DNA from: Methanothrix sp.
Lineage (GTDB): Archaea; Halobacteriota; Methanosarcinia; Methanotrichales; Methanotrichaceae
Assembly: GCA_029907715.1 (NCBI GenBank)
Contig: JARYLI010000003.1
Location: 62,001 to 126,000 of the forward strand
Direction: 5' to 3'
Length of the DNA stretch: 64,000 nucleotides
Part shown: one piece after another, positions 25,920 to 34,732 of the stretch
How positions within the stretch are numbered: position 1 is the first letter of the stretch
Layout: each line of letters starts with the position of its first letter
Position numbers and translations under genes: made by a program
The notes under the pieces: model-generated
Database searches by the model: none
Told to the model about the DNA's origin: nothing
The model's input: the letters and a program-made list of their open reading frames with translations, nothing else

Positions 25920-26734
25920 GAATAGGCGTTCTGGGCCCGAAGGGCTCCTACTCGGAGATGGCCGCATCGAGGAGGTTCCCGGATGCAGAGCTTGTTTACT
26001 ATGATGATATAGAGGACATCTTCGATGCTGTGGAGAGCTGTGAGGCTGATGCCGGAGTCGTTCCGCTGGAGAACAGCCTGGAGGGATCTGTGGCTCTGAC
26101 GCTGGATCTTCTGCTCAGAAGATCACTTTTCATATGCGGAGAGGTTGTGATCCCGATAAGACACTGTCTTCTGGGGAGGGGTGATCCCGATAGCGTAAGA
26201 ATCATACTCTCACATCCCCAGGCGCTCGCGCAGTGCAGGCAGTACATCCGGCGGAGGTATCCGGGTGTCGAGGTGAGAACCACAGGCTCAACAAGCCACG
26301 CAGCCAGGCTGGCTCAGGAGTTCCCGGAGATGGCTGCGATAGCGAACCTGGAGGCTGCAAGGACATACGGGCTCAAGGTGCTTGACAGTGACATACAGGA
26401 CTCGAAGAACAATGTGACGAGGTTCGTTGTTCTCTCGAGGAGGATGCCGAGGAGAACGGGCGATGACAGAACGTCGATAGTTGTTTATCTGGAGAAGGAC
26501 AGGCCGGGAGCGCTCTTCTCCATTCTCAGAGAGTTCGCGATCAGGAACATCAACCTCACGAGGATAGAGTCAAGGCCCAGCAGGAGGGAGCTGGGGGATT
26601 ACTACTTCTTCATAGACCTTGAGGGGCACATGGAGGACGGCGCTGTGAGGGAGGCGCTCGATGGCATTGAAAATGCTGCCAGCATGGTCCGGGTTTTGGG
26701 GTCTTATCCGAAAGATCATGCGATTCTAACCTGA
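25916..26734 (+). CDS. pheA: Prephenate dehydratase
   Basis: Converts prephenate to phenylpyruvate for Phe synthesis. It is a monofunctional PDT of 272 residues with an N-terminal periplasmic-binding-like catalytic domain (GPKGSYSE at 7-14, VPLENSLEGSV, TRF at 168-170) and a C-terminal ACT domain that senses Phe (PGALF at 197-201, IESRPSR at 217-223). No chorismate mutase is fused. It starts with TTG inside the hmgA stop (4-nt overlap), so translation is coupled to hmgA. Confidence 0.93.
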   Translation: MRIGVLGPKGSYSEMAASRRFPDAELVYYDDIEDIFDAVESCEADAGVVPLENSLEGSVALTLDLLLRRSLFICGEVVIPIRHCLLGRGDPDSVRIILSHPQALAQCRQYIRRRYPGVEVRTTGSTSHAARLAQEFPEMAAIANLEAARTYGLKVLDSDIQDSKNNVTRFVVLSRRMPRRTGDDRTSIVVYLEKDRPGALFSILREFAIRNINLTRIESRPSRRELGDYYFFIDLEGHMEDGAVREALDGIENAASMVRVLGSYPKDHAILT

Positions 26735-26787
26735 CATTGTTCCCTTCTCTATATACAAGCGTCGCTCGATGTTTGTATATTTTTATT

Positions 26788-26902
26788 TATAGTTCTTTGC
26801 GCCACTTCATGTAAATCCATTTAAAAGCTACTGGATATGTCATACTTTATAGATTATTTTATGTGATATGTTATATTATATCAACTTATGCGGAATACTA
26901 TA
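26788..26902 (+). mobile_element. Beta-type AT-rich miniature element, copy 2
   Basis: A 115-bp block from TATAGTTCTTTGCGCCACTT to TTATGCGGAATACTATA. It is almost identical to 52238-52351 and is the reverse complement of 11271-11384. The ends form an imperfect inverted repeat (TATAGT). The remaining parts of the gap 26735-27053 show no gene. Confidence 0.88.
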
Positions 26903-27053
26903 ATTTCTGCGCCAGTATGATTCATGGATGCATCAAGAGTTGTTGCATTTGATAGAAGAGCCGAAGAAAACAGCAGCATCAAAACCACTTTCATCGTATA
27001 CCCACTCTCCAGCATAAGACACTGAGGGTAATTCCAGCCTGAGTGGATGTAGA

Positions 27054-27125
27054 TGCGCCGATCGGGATTCGAACCCGAGTTTAGGCGTTGGCAACGCCTA
27101 GTGATAACCGCTACACTATCGGCGC
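27054..27125 (-). tRNA. tRNA-Gly (anticodon GCC)
   Basis: Reads on the minus strand as a complete cloverleaf of 72 nt. The acceptor stem is GCGCCGA/TCGGCGC with discriminator A. The D arm begins AGTGTAGCGG. The anticodon stem AGGCG/CGCCT holds loop TTGCCAA (anticodon GCC), and the T arm contains GGTTCGAATCC. No intron is present and CCA is not encoded. A TATA-like box lies about 30-40 nt upstream. Confidence 0.96.
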
Positions 27126-27154
27126 ATCAGCAGTGAGTGCTCATGCGCTTTTAG

Positions 27155-27164
27155 GTTTTAAACG
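27155..27164 (-). promoter_or_regulatory. TATA box of tRNA-Gly
   Basis: The minus-strand sequence GTTTAAAACC is 30-39 nt before the 5' end of the mature tRNA, consistent with a short 5' leader removed by RNase P. The interval to 27408 has no further gene. Confidence 0.55.
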
Positions 27165-27408
27165 TTACGGGCCGGTGGGGTGTTCGGATGAACACATGCT
27201 GGCATCGCTGGTGGATGGATGAAGCCAGCTCGATCGGGCGCTGCAGATACCGGTCATGGGCCAAAATCACTGAATGGCTTCTCAGGGATCTGCATTCTAC
27301 GGATAACAGACCACAGGTTCCGCGAGGTCGCATGCTTTCCCTCTCAATGATACGGATACAGATCTCAGTGATTCGATGCATGGTTTCTTCAGGGATTGTG
27401 AGACTGTC

Positions 27409-28116
27409 TCAGACCATCCGGTCCTCCAGCTCCTCTGTGTGGAGGGGAACGAAGCTCATGTACTCCCTGACCATCTGGGGGAAGGCCCTCGCCTCCATGA
27501 ACCTCAGACCCAGCTGCTCCGCCCATCTCTGGATGCCGAGATCCTGGGATACGACTGCAGCATCCAGGTCTTTTGCGAGCAGCAGAACATCGATGTCCGG
27601 GGCGCTGTCGAGGATGCCGTATCTCAGAGCCGACCTGTACTTCTCGCGGAACTTTCTTATTATGCTCCCCACCACCTCCCTCTCGATCTCCTCCCTCATC
27701 TGATCCAGGCTCTGGCCTGTTGAATTTAAGGCTATACACCGCGAGACAGCCTCCCATATCGCCTCCTCTGACACGTTCATTCCCTTGTTGATCCTGCTCC
27801 TCATGTAGTCCACGTACTCGTAGAAGATCTTCGAGGGTATCTTGACCCTGTACCTGTCAGGAGTCTTCTTGACGAGCCAGGTATCGACCTTTCCCAGTAT
27901 GGCTATGTCACAGTTGTTGTTCCTTACGAAGTCCCTTATCTCGTTGTAAACCGATGGATACGGAACGTAGCAGCTTATACCCAGATGCAGCCTCGCCTGT
28001 GCCACACGATGTAGGATGGCAGACATGCCCTCGCAGAGCGTGCTGCAGCCCTCGCTCTCCCAAGCCTGCGAGTCGGTGAGGGCGGTGGTATCGAAAACAA
28101 ACCTCTGGCGCAACAT
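27409..28116 (-). CDS. RNA-free ribonuclease P homologue (HARP; 'RNA ligase partner')
   Basis: A 235-residue PIN-domain protein of the HARP family, homologous to the protein-only RNase P of Aquifex, which cleaves 5' leaders from pre-tRNA. Hallmarks are [11 protein letters not shown] (Asp9, Asp15), [48 protein letters not shown] and the C-terminal acidic cluster [20 protein letters not shown] with SQDLG. Archaea generally also have RNA-based RNase P, so this copy is probably a backup. It lies next to the tRNA-Gly gene, separated by about 280 nt. Confidence 0.9.
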   Translation of the reverse strand: MLRQRFVFDTTALTDSQAWESEGCSTLCEGMSAILHRVAQARLHLGISCYVPYPSVYNEIRDFVRNNNCDIAILGKVDTWLVKKTPDRYRVKIPSKIFYEYVDYMRSRINKGMNVSEEAIWEAVSRCIALNSTGQSLDQMREEIEREVVGSIIRKFREKYRSALRYGILDSAPDIDVLLLAKDLDAAVVSQDLGIQRWAEQLGLRFMEARAFPQMVREYMSFVPLHTEELEDRMV

Positions 28117-28309
28117 CTGCTGGCTTTATGGATGGCAAACTATTAAGATGTGACTGGTCATCGGAACAGGCCGCCGATGACCGGCCACAGATGAGCCGTT
28201 CCCATCCTGGATTTGAGTTCATCCAGAAGCTGCATGATATGCCCTGAGACCGGCCCATCCCATCCATCTGCTCTGCGGGACAGCTTGCTGAAAATCTTGC
28301 ACCTCATGA

Positions 28310-30463
28310 TTACAGGACTCCCAGAATCACATGCATTATCGCGTATGCTGTCCCGGCCAGCGCGATCAGCCCCACGATGATCCTCGCGGCGATCGAATCC
28401 CTCAGATTGCTTCTGTGAACCACATGGGCAGACTCTGAGTAAGCAGTATCAGCGCTGGGATCCACGCTCTCTCTCTGCGGCTCATCGTAAAATGCATCTT
28501 CCTGCGCAAAATCCGTGAAGCTCTCGATGACGTATGGACCCTCCAGCGTGGTTGCAGCGCGGATGGTCTCAGGACGAACGGGCAGCGATGGTGCCGCAGC
28601 TGATACAAGCACGGTCTGCGCGGGCACGATGGATGTGCTCCCGACAGCGTTCTCCCCCGGCACATCAACTGCAGGGCCCCTGAGATTCACAGAGCCAATC
28701 TCGACCACAGGCACCTCCTTCATCTCCGCGATGCTCTCCGCTTTTCTTCTTATCCGCTCGGTCCTGCCAACCGGTCCGGTCTCTGAGAGGTTCATGGCCT
28801 CATCCCATGCATAGATCCAGCCGGTCCTGTCAATCTCCGAGAGCAGACTCTGCGCGGCTGCCCAGCCGATGCTCATCAGGGCCTTTCTGTGTGCCCCGTA
28901 GTTCAGTATGTCAGAGGGGCTCATTCCATGAACAAGCTCAGATCTTCCAGCCATCTCGAGCGTCGCGGCGATCTTCTCGAAGCCCTCCACCTGCGATGCC
29001 CTGAGATGCTCAGCAGCTCTCCTCAGGTTCGCCGAAGAGTCCCTCCGCTGCCTCTCATCATCCAGCGCCCCGTTGATGGCGACAAGCGCTTCATGCATCT
29101 CTTTATACGATCCAGGGCTCCTGGCCAGCTCTCGAATGCCACCCATCAGGTACTCTGAGGCCACAGAGACCATGCCGAGTATCCGCCACGGCTCTGCTGT
29201 GTACAGGTCTATGCTCCAGAGCTCCTTTATCCCTTGCAGGCAGCGTACGAGTGATGCGACCTTCTCTCTGTCCTTCGAGGCGGTGCTGGCGATCGTGCTC
29301 TCGAGCGCGGAGATCGCTCTCTCGCACAGCGCGACGGCCTCGTCCTCGCGCGGGTCTGCGCGGAGCTTCACAAGATACGACAGAGATCTCGCCTGGCCAG
29401 CCGCCGCCTTCAGCTCGGATATGAGGATCCTCGGATGATGCGCCAGCTCGCTGAAACAGTCAGACGCTCTTGAATAAAGCTGCGACGACTGCCGCACATC
29501 CCCCTCATCCGCGTACCTGCGCGCGAGCAGGCTGTACGTGGCTGCCAGCGCAGCAACCGTGTTGGGGTAAACGGGAAGCATTTCCTTTCTTAAAATCTTC
29601 AGGGATCGCTCCAGAGAATCCCTGGCGGAATCTGTATCCCCCTTTTCGAGGTAGAAGCGGCCGAGGTTAGAGAGAACTATGCCTGCGTTCTGGCTCTGGC
29701 CGAGATCCTCGAAGATGGACAGACTCCTCTCGAAGCATCTCTTCGAGTCGTCCCACCTCCCCATCTCTGCATACACCCTTCCAAGACGGCTCAGAAGCCA
29801 GGCTGCGCTCCTGCGATCGCCAAGATTCTCAAACATCCTCAGGCTCTTCTCATAATAGAGCACAGCGAGCTCCCTCTCTCCCATCTCTGCGTAGACTCTT
29901 CCCAGGGAGCCGGTCATCTGGGCTACGCCGAAGCTGTCGTTGAGCTTCTCGAACCCCTTCAGACCCTTGAAGTAGCACTCCACGGCCCGATCCCACTGGT
30001 ACGCACGCCTGTACGCAGATGCGAGGTTCCCCATGACATGGGCAGCGCTGCTTGGATCTCCTGCGTACTCAAAGCCCTCCAGTGCCTTTTTATAGTAGAC
30101 AATCGCCTTGCCCAGGTCGCCCTTCTGCGCATGGACCTGGCCGAGGTTGTTCATCAGCACAGAGCGCACATGCGGCTCCTGCGCCTGGGAGAGAGCCTTC
30201 GCGTAGCATTTCATCGCGATCTCCGGCATGCCCGCCCGCCGGCATATGTCGCCAAGCCTCTTGAGCTCGTAGATGTTGCTAAGGCATTCGGAGAGCTCGC
30301 GACACACCTCCTCATCGATATCATTATCGAGACAGCTCTGCAGGAGCTTCACAACAAGGCTGGCGCACCTGCCCTCGACCGCCCTGGGCTCGATTTCGCG
30401 GAGGGCGCCGGTGCCCCTGGAGAACGACTCGAATATCTCATGAAGCACTACTAATTGGTCCAT
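28310..30463 (-). CDS. TPR-repeat protein with a C-terminal membrane anchor
   Basis: About 717 residues. Positions roughly 65-300 hold five to seven 40-residue tetratricopeptide units of the MalT/NB-ARC-associated type (patterns such as AIVYYKKALEGFEYAGD and NLGRVYAEMGE), then a helical middle. A Pro/Ser-rich, acidic linker leads to one C-terminal helix (IIVGLIALAGTAYAIMHVIL), so the TPR scaffold faces the cytoplasm on a tail anchor. TTG at 30475 is in frame, but ATG at 30463 lies at leaderless distance from the A/T-rich TATA region at 30485-30495. Partners are unknown. Confidence 0.75.
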   Translation of the reverse strand: MDQLVVLHEIFESFSRGTGALREIEPRAVEGRCASLVVKLLQSCLDNDIDEEVCRELSECLSNIYELKRLGDICRRAGMPEIAMKCYAKALSQAQEPHVRSVLMNNLGQVHAQKGDLGKAIVYYKKALEGFEYAGDPSSAAHVMGNLASAYRRAYQWDRAVECYFKGLKGFEKLNDSFGVAQMTGSLGRVYAEMGERELAVLYYEKSLRMFENLGDRRSAAWLLSRLGRVYAEMGRWDDSKRCFERSLSIFEDLGQSQNAGIVLSNLGRFYLEKGDTDSARDSLERSLKILRKEMLPVYPNTVAALAATYSLLARRYADEGDVRQSSQLYSRASDCFSELAHHPRILISELKAAAGQARSLSYLVKLRADPREDEAVALCERAISALESTIASTASKDREKVASLVRCLQGIKELWSIDLYTAEPWRILGMVSVASEYLMGGIRELARSPGSYKEMHEALVAINGALDDERQRRDSSANLRRAAEHLRASQVEGFEKIAATLEMAGRSELVHGMSPSDILNYGAHRKALMSIGWAAAQSLLSEIDRTGWIYAWDEAMNLSETGPVGRTERIRRKAESIAEMKEVPVVEIGSVNLRGPAVDVPGENAVGSTSIVPAQTVLVSAAAPSLPVRPETIRAATTLEGPYVIESFTDFAQEDAFYDEPQRESVDPSADTAYSESAHVVHRSNLRDSIAARIIVGLIALAGTAYAIMHVILGVL

Positions 30464-30475
30464 CAGTATATCCAA

Positions 30476-30696
30476 TGAGTTATATCTTTAAATAGTTTTT
30501 GAATGAAAGAGATTCTAATCATTATATTTCACGACTGATTCTAATTAAATTCGATATCTAATAAAAAGAACATAATATATATTATTTTCATATTATTATA
30601 ATATTGATTTCTTTTAACAAAAATAAAATTCATTGTTTGTGCTGCAGACCCCCTCGAGGAGCGGGAATATATTAAGCATGCTGCCAACTTCCCACC
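30476..30696. promoter_or_regulatory. AT-rich divergent promoter region
   Basis: An unusually A/T-rich block (30480-30640) between the TPR gene and the UbiD-type gene. GATTCTAAT occurs twice, at about 30511 and 30536, a possible operator pair. A TATA box GAATATATTA at 30665-30674 lies 25-30 nt before the UbiD ATG, which fits leaderless transcription. Confidence 0.55.
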
Positions 30697-31950
30697 ATGA
30701 GCCTCAGATCTTTCCTGGAGGATCTCCGCGCGGATGGCGTTCTCGAGGAGGTCCATGAGCATGTATCCACAGAATATGAGCTGGCCATGCGCGCAGCCGG
30801 AAGGGGACCGATGCTGTTTCACAACGCAGATGGCCACATGTGCTGCATAAACATACTCGGGAGCAGGGAGCTTCTGGCCCGTGCCCTGAGGATGGACGCC
30901 AGGAACCTCGCGCGCGATCTTTCATCTGTTGGATATGATGGACATGTCAGAGAGGTTGACTCCTCGCAGTTCCAGGAGAACGTCCTGGAGCCGGATCTGT
31001 CGCGACTGCCGGTGCTGAGGCATTTCAAAGGAGACGGCGGGCGGTACATAACATCTGGCGTGGTTGTGGCCAGGCTGGATGAGAGGATCAACGCATGCGT
31101 TCACAGACTGATGGTTCTCGACAGGACAAGGCTGGCCGCCAGGCTTGTCCCGGGAAGGCACACACATCAGATGTACTCCAGAGCCATCGAGACTGGCAGG
31201 AGGCTTCCAGTGGCGATCGCCATCGGCGTCGATCCAGTGGTTCTCATAGCAGCCTCAACAAGAGTTCCTGAAGGCAAGGAGTTCGAGTACGCATCCGCTC
31301 TGCGGGGAGATGCGGTTGAGGTTGTGACCCTTGACAACGGCGTTCCGGTTCCCCATGCAGAGATCGTTCTGGAAGGTTACCTGACAGAGAAGAGGGCACA
31401 GGAGGGGCCGTTTGTGGACATCACCGGCACGATGGATCTTGTGAGGGAGGAGCCTGTCATAGAGATCACGAGGATAATGATGAGGGATGACGCGATCTAT
31501 CATGCGCTTCTTCCTGCAGGTGGTGAGCACAGGATGCTTATGGGTGTGCCCTACGAGCCGCTGATATATAGAGAGGCATCAAAGGTCGTGAGGATCAGGA
31601 ACGTGCTTCTGACAGAGGGCGGATGCACGTACTTCCACGCGGTTGTTCAGATAGAGAAGAGTGAGGAGGAGGATGGGCTGAGGGCCATAAAGGCCGCGAT
31701 GGCAGCTCACGGGAGCCTGAAGCATGTGCTTGTTGTCGATACAGATATCGATATCCACGATCCGAGGGAGCTGGAGTATGCGATCGCGACACGGGTTCGC
31801 GGCGATCAGGACATTTACGTGTATCCGGATGTTAGAGGAAGCACGCTGGATCCAAGATCTGTGGATGGGATAACGACAAAGGTCGGGGTCGATGCGACCG
31901 CGAAGCTGGACAGACTCTGGAAGTTCAGGCGCGTGGCCCGACCATGGTGA
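30697..31950 (+). CDS. UbiD-family decarboxylase (probable anhydromevalonate phosphate decarboxylase)
   Basis: A 417-residue UbiD-type, prenylated-FMN-dependent decarboxylase. Family blocks include LSRLPVLRHFKGDGGRYITS, HTHQMYSRAIE, GEYAS-like KEFEYASALRG, EGPFVDITGTMDLV and KSVDGITTKVGVDA-type ending (DPRSVDGITTKVGVDATAK). Archaeal proteins of this length act on trans-anhydromevalonate 5-phosphate in the modified mevalonate pathway, giving isopentenyl phosphate. That assignment is from family knowledge and the presence of HMG-CoA reductase 6 kb away. The flavin prenyltransferase UbiX is not in the window. Confidence 0.82.
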   Translation: MSLRSFLEDLRADGVLEEVHEHVSTEYELAMRAAGRGPMLFHNADGHMCCINILGSRELLARALRMDARNLARDLSSVGYDGHVREVDSSQFQENVLEPDLSRLPVLRHFKGDGGRYITSGVVVARLDERINACVHRLMVLDRTRLAARLVPGRHTHQMYSRAIETGRRLPVAIAIGVDPVVLIAASTRVPEGKEFEYASALRGDAVEVVTLDNGVPVPHAEIVLEGYLTEKRAQEGPFVDITGTMDLVREEPVIEITRIMMRDDAIYHALLPAGGEHRMLMGVPYEPLIYREASKVVRIRNVLLTEGGCTYFHAVVQIEKSEEEDGLRAIKAAMAAHGSLKHVLVVDTDIDIHDPRELEYAIATRVRGDQDIYVYPDVRGSTLDPRSVDGITTKVGVDATAKLDRLWKFRRVARPW

Positions 31951-31994
31951 TGTTTGCCAGAACAATGCTAATCGAGCCTCTGAAACCGAGGGAA

Positions 31995-32552
31995 TCATCT
32001 GAGCTCAGCGTCGCGCCCATCAGGAATCGAGAATGGCATTCCGTGCCCGGGAACCACAATCCTGGCAATGCCGGCGATCCTGTGCATGCTCCTGAGGGCG
32101 AGCGCCCTGTCCACATGTATTCTCGGCGGAAGATCCTTGATGTGATTGTCGGCGGTCGGCAGAGCATCGCCAGCGATCACCGTATCCCCCCTGCACAGAA
32201 CAGATATGCTGTCCAGCGTGTGCCCTGGTGTCTCCATGACCCTCACGCCCTGCGCCAGAACGCAGCCCTCGCGGAGACCTGTATGGTAGGAGAGCACATC
32301 CGCGTTGCAGAACATATCGTTGCAGCCTGTGTGATCCTCATGCAGATGTGTGTTGACCACGATCTCTATGTCGTCTGGTGATGCTCCAGCTCTTCTCAGA
32401 CCATCAAAAACCAGCCCTCTCTCATCGGCGGATCCGGTATCCACCACCAGAATCCTGTCTGAGATGATCAGCGTCACGGATGAGCTTGCGTAAAGGATGT
32501 TTCCGGCTTCATCCCTCTTCAGAGAGCCCGGCTTCACGAGCACGATCTTCAT
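31995..32552 (-). CDS. Metallo-beta-lactamase-fold hydrolase
   Basis: A 185-residue single-domain MBL protein. Zn ligands are visible in NTHLHEDHTGCN (HxHxDH), METPGHT, GDALPTAD and VPGHG. The substrate is unknown; small MBL proteins of this type include glyoxalase II-like and quorum-lactonase-like hydrolases. ATG at 32573 is in frame, but ATG at 32552 follows a GTGAT and begins the conserved MKIVLVKPGSL. It converges with the UbiD-type gene. Confidence 0.82.
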   Translation of the reverse strand: MKIVLVKPGSLKRDEAGNILYASSSVTLIISDRILVVDTGSADERGLVFDGLRRAGASPDDIEIVVNTHLHEDHTGCNDMFCNADVLSYHTGLREGCVLAQGVRVMETPGHTLDSISVLCRGDTVIAGDALPTADNHIKDLPPRIHVDRALALRSMHRIAGIARIVVPGHGMPFSIPDGRDAELR

Positions 32553-32631
32553 GGGAATCACATCCCGGCTCATGTGGTTGAATCATCAAAGAGTTGAACT
32601 CTGGCAAACCAACGTCAACCAACCATACAGC

Positions 32632-32747
32632 GTATTTGCTCAATATCGTGAGCGTGCTTGAGTTGCTGATCGAGTGGAGCCGCTATGGCACAGTCGTTCA
32701 AGAAATCTGTTGAGAGAGGAGCTCACATCAACGTATTGAGCATGTTC
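32632..32747 (+). mobile_element. Delta-type miniature element, copy 1
   Basis: A 116-bp element bounded by GTATTTGCTCAATAT and GTATTGAGCATGTTC, whose inner parts TGCTCAATA/TATTGAGCA are inverted repeats. Very similar copies are at 33916-34031 (inverted), 55834-55952 and 58390-58513 (inverted). It has no ORF. It occupies most of the 32553-32870 gap. Confidence 0.85.
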
Positions 32748-32870
32748 GATCCGCTGAATCACGGGGATGAACCGACGCCATTTTTGTGCCCAGAGGATGA
32801 ATGCCGCAGGCCGTAGCTGCTGAAAGTGCGCTCTTGACCAGATATGCAAAACCCCCTTGCACGCCTGCAA

Positions 32871-33179
32871 TCACAGCCTTGCTATATCCGAGGGCCTGCT
32901 CACCTCAATCTCGCTTCTGCCCATGTACTCGGAGACACGTCCTCTGACCTGTACCAGATCACCCGGTGACAGACTCCCTCTGACCTTACCTGCCACCCTC
33001 GCTGGCAGAAAGATCTGCATCGGGGTTGAGTCCAGCGTGATTATGAGATGGCCGCCGGTACGGGTCTCTCTGATGCTGACAATCCTTCCGCTCAGCGAGA
33101 TCTCATCGTCTGATCCAGAGACGCCAAAGGCCCAGTAAGCGACGGCCAGAGAGGAGAGGGCCATCAGAAGCAGGACCAC
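32871..33179 (-). CDS. Membrane-anchored OB-fold protein
   Basis: A short protein with one N-terminal membrane helix (VVLLLMALSSLAVAYWAFG) followed by an OB-fold of the tRNA-anti/nucleic-acid-binding type (ISLSGRIVSIRETRTGGHLI, then LSPGDLVQVRGRVSEYMGRSEIEV). GTG at 33179 is the first canonical start and follows a GGAG at suitable distance. The frame is open upstream without a canonical start, and IWLQREEKI just before could belong to the protein. It lies just behind the small Zn-knuckle gene and is probably co-transcribed with it. Confidence 0.65.
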   Translation of the reverse strand: MVLLLMALSSLAVAYWAFGVSGSDDEISLSGRIVSIRETRTGGHLIITLDSTPMQIFLPARVAGKVRGSLSPGDLVQVRGRVSEYMGRSEIEVSRPSDIARL

Positions 33180-33229
33180 CGCTATCTTCTCCTCTCTCTG
33201 CAGCCAGATGCCCAGTGCCCCCGCAGATA

Positions 33230-33403
33230 CTACTTCTTGTTCTCCTTGGAACCGAACCGCTCCACCCATGCAGCATTGAGCGCCTCGAGACAGCTCTCGC
33301 AAACGCCCTTGTATGCGCCCTCGGGATTCGCAAGCGTGTGCACCTTGACCTTTATCGGTATCAGAGTCGGCTTTGCCACAGTACAGAGATCGCAGTCTGC
33401 CAT
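33230..33403 (-). CDS. 57-residue protein with two CxxC pairs (zinc knuckle)
   Basis: A short gene that size filters miss. The ATG at 33403 is preceded by GGAGG exactly 8 nt away. The product reads MADCDLCTVAKPTLIP to VCESCLEALNAAWVERFG and then a Lys-rich tail. CDLC and CESC, about 28 residues apart, form a plausible four-Cys zinc site. It has 57 residues and a TAG stop at 33230-33232. I do not recognise the family. It lies 51 nt upstream of the OB-fold membrane protein on the same strand, suggesting an operon. Confidence 0.8.
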   Translation of the reverse strand: MADCDLCTVAKPTLIPIKVKVHTLANPEGAYKGVCESCLEALNAAWVERFGSKENKK

Positions 33404-33515
33404 AAAGAACTCCTCCTGCCAGACCTGCTGGCGCTAATACAAATTTAATCTTTCTCTCGACATGGTGCGAGCATCTCCACAGACAGCGCCGGCCGGAAAC
33501 ACATTCTGCCTCATA

Positions 33516-33616
33516 TGCTGTGTTGAATAATTAATACTTAAAAGGTCGATCGCTATCGATTTTTGTACGAATTGAAGCACTGCCACCAGATTCTCAAGCA
33601 TTATTCAACAAAGCAG
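33516..33616 (-). mobile_element. Gamma-type miniature element, copy 1
   Basis: A 101-bp element with 16-bp terminal inverted repeats, TGCTGTGTTGAATAAT and ATTATTCAACAAAGCA (one mismatch). The inside (GGTCGATCGCTATCGATTTT) matches the reverse complement of the copies at 60863-60978 and 52005-52364. Confidence 0.88.
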
Positions 33617-33644
33617 CCTCAGGCAGATCAGATCCAGAATCACA

Positions 33645-33767
33645 GCTCTTACGTGTCTGGCAACTTGGGGATCGTGCAAGTGCGGCTGCTGTGAGCACTC
33701 ATTCATTCTCCAGAAATGAAAGCAGAACAAGTGTCTCTTCTGGCGAGTCATCAGATGGATAATAGCA
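33645..33767 (+). mobile_element. Alpha-type miniature element (diverged)
   Basis: AGCTCTTACGTGTCTGGCAA at the left and GTCATCAGATGGATAATAGC at the right align with the alpha consensus, as does the internal GGCTGCTGTGAGCACTCATT. The ends have mutated and no target duplication remains. It lies 28 bp from a gamma copy and 150 bp from a delta copy in the gene-free 33404-34138 stretch. Confidence 0.75.
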
Positions 33768-33915
33768 TCGACACATCTCTGCAATTCATGGATCGATAGC
33801 CTCACGGAAAGGGACGAAGTCGATTGTATCGGATTACCGGAGCTCCACATCAGACGATGCGATCACATAAGCCATTGTGTTTTCCGTTGCTCGCACACTG
33901 CCCCTGCACTTCGGA

Positions 33916-34031
33916 GAACATGCTCAATACGTTGATGCGAGCTCCTCTCTCAACAGATTTCTTGAATGACTGTGCCATATCGGCTCCACTCGATCAGCAA
34001 CTCAAGCACGCTCACGATATTGAGCAAATAC
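33916..34031 (-). mobile_element. Delta-type miniature element, copy 2
   Basis: Reverse-oriented counterpart of 32632-32747: GAACATGCTCAATAC at the left and ATATTGAGCAAATAC at the right. The inner GATTTCTTGAATGACTGTGC is close to the reverse complement of the first copy. The two copies face each other across the OB-fold and Zn-knuckle genes. Confidence 0.85.
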
Positions 34032-34138
34032 ACTTCAGAGTATTCCTATTAACCCCCATTTCTACGATCTGCCCATGTCGCTAAGTAATTGTATAGATGC
34101 TGTTTTATATCAAAAAAGCATGTTTTTAGGGATCCTCT

Positions 34139-34513
34139 TCAGATTACCTTCACCCCAACGCGCCTGCGTCGCGGCCCGTCCAGCTCCACAAAGAGGATCC
34201 TCTGCCACGTTCCCAGGAGAGGCATGCCGTTCTCGACGGGAAGAGCAACGCTGTTGCCCAGGATCGATGCCTGAAGATGAGCAGGACCATTCTCACCATG
34301 CTCATACCCTGCACCCGGCACGATCTCTTTTATCTTATCGATGATATCCATCAAAAGACCGCTTTCTGCCTCGTTCACGATCACCGCTGTGGTGGTGTGG
34401 AGCGTGTACACCAGACAGATGCCATCGATCACACCGCTCTCCCTGACAGCTCTCTGGACCTTTGGGGTGATATCCACCACCTCGCTGCCCCTGGTGGTCA
34501 CAATCTCTATCAT
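34139..34513 (-). CDS. YjbQ/UPF0047 family protein
   Basis: A 124-residue protein covering the whole YjbQ fold: VYTLHTTTAVIVNEAESGLL, EHGENGPAHLQASILG, and GTWQRILFVELDGPRRR. Bacterial members have a weak thiamin-phosphate synthase activity that can rescue thiE mutants; the physiological role is uncertain. The ATG at 34513 gives the canonical MIEIVTTRGSEVVDITP start. It stands alone. Confidence 0.88.
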   Translation of the reverse strand: MIEIVTTRGSEVVDITPKVQRAVRESGVIDGICLVYTLHTTTAVIVNEAESGLLMDIIDKIKEIVPGAGYEHGENGPAHLQASILGNSVALPVENGMPLLGTWQRILFVELDGPRRRRVGVKVI

Positions 34514-34732
34514 GTGATTTGAATCTCAGTCTCAGATTTAAGAATGTAGTGCTGCTCCCTATGATGCTGGAAACTCGGTGGACAGGTTGAGAGGGAGTCC
34601 AATGATACGAGGGCACGGCCCATCGGGCGTTTTCAGCATGCAGCTCTGTTCAGCAGCCTCAGCCTCGTCGTCCGCTTAATATACATCGCAAGGCTGATAA
34701 ATTAATAGATGCAATTTATTTATGGTGATTTG

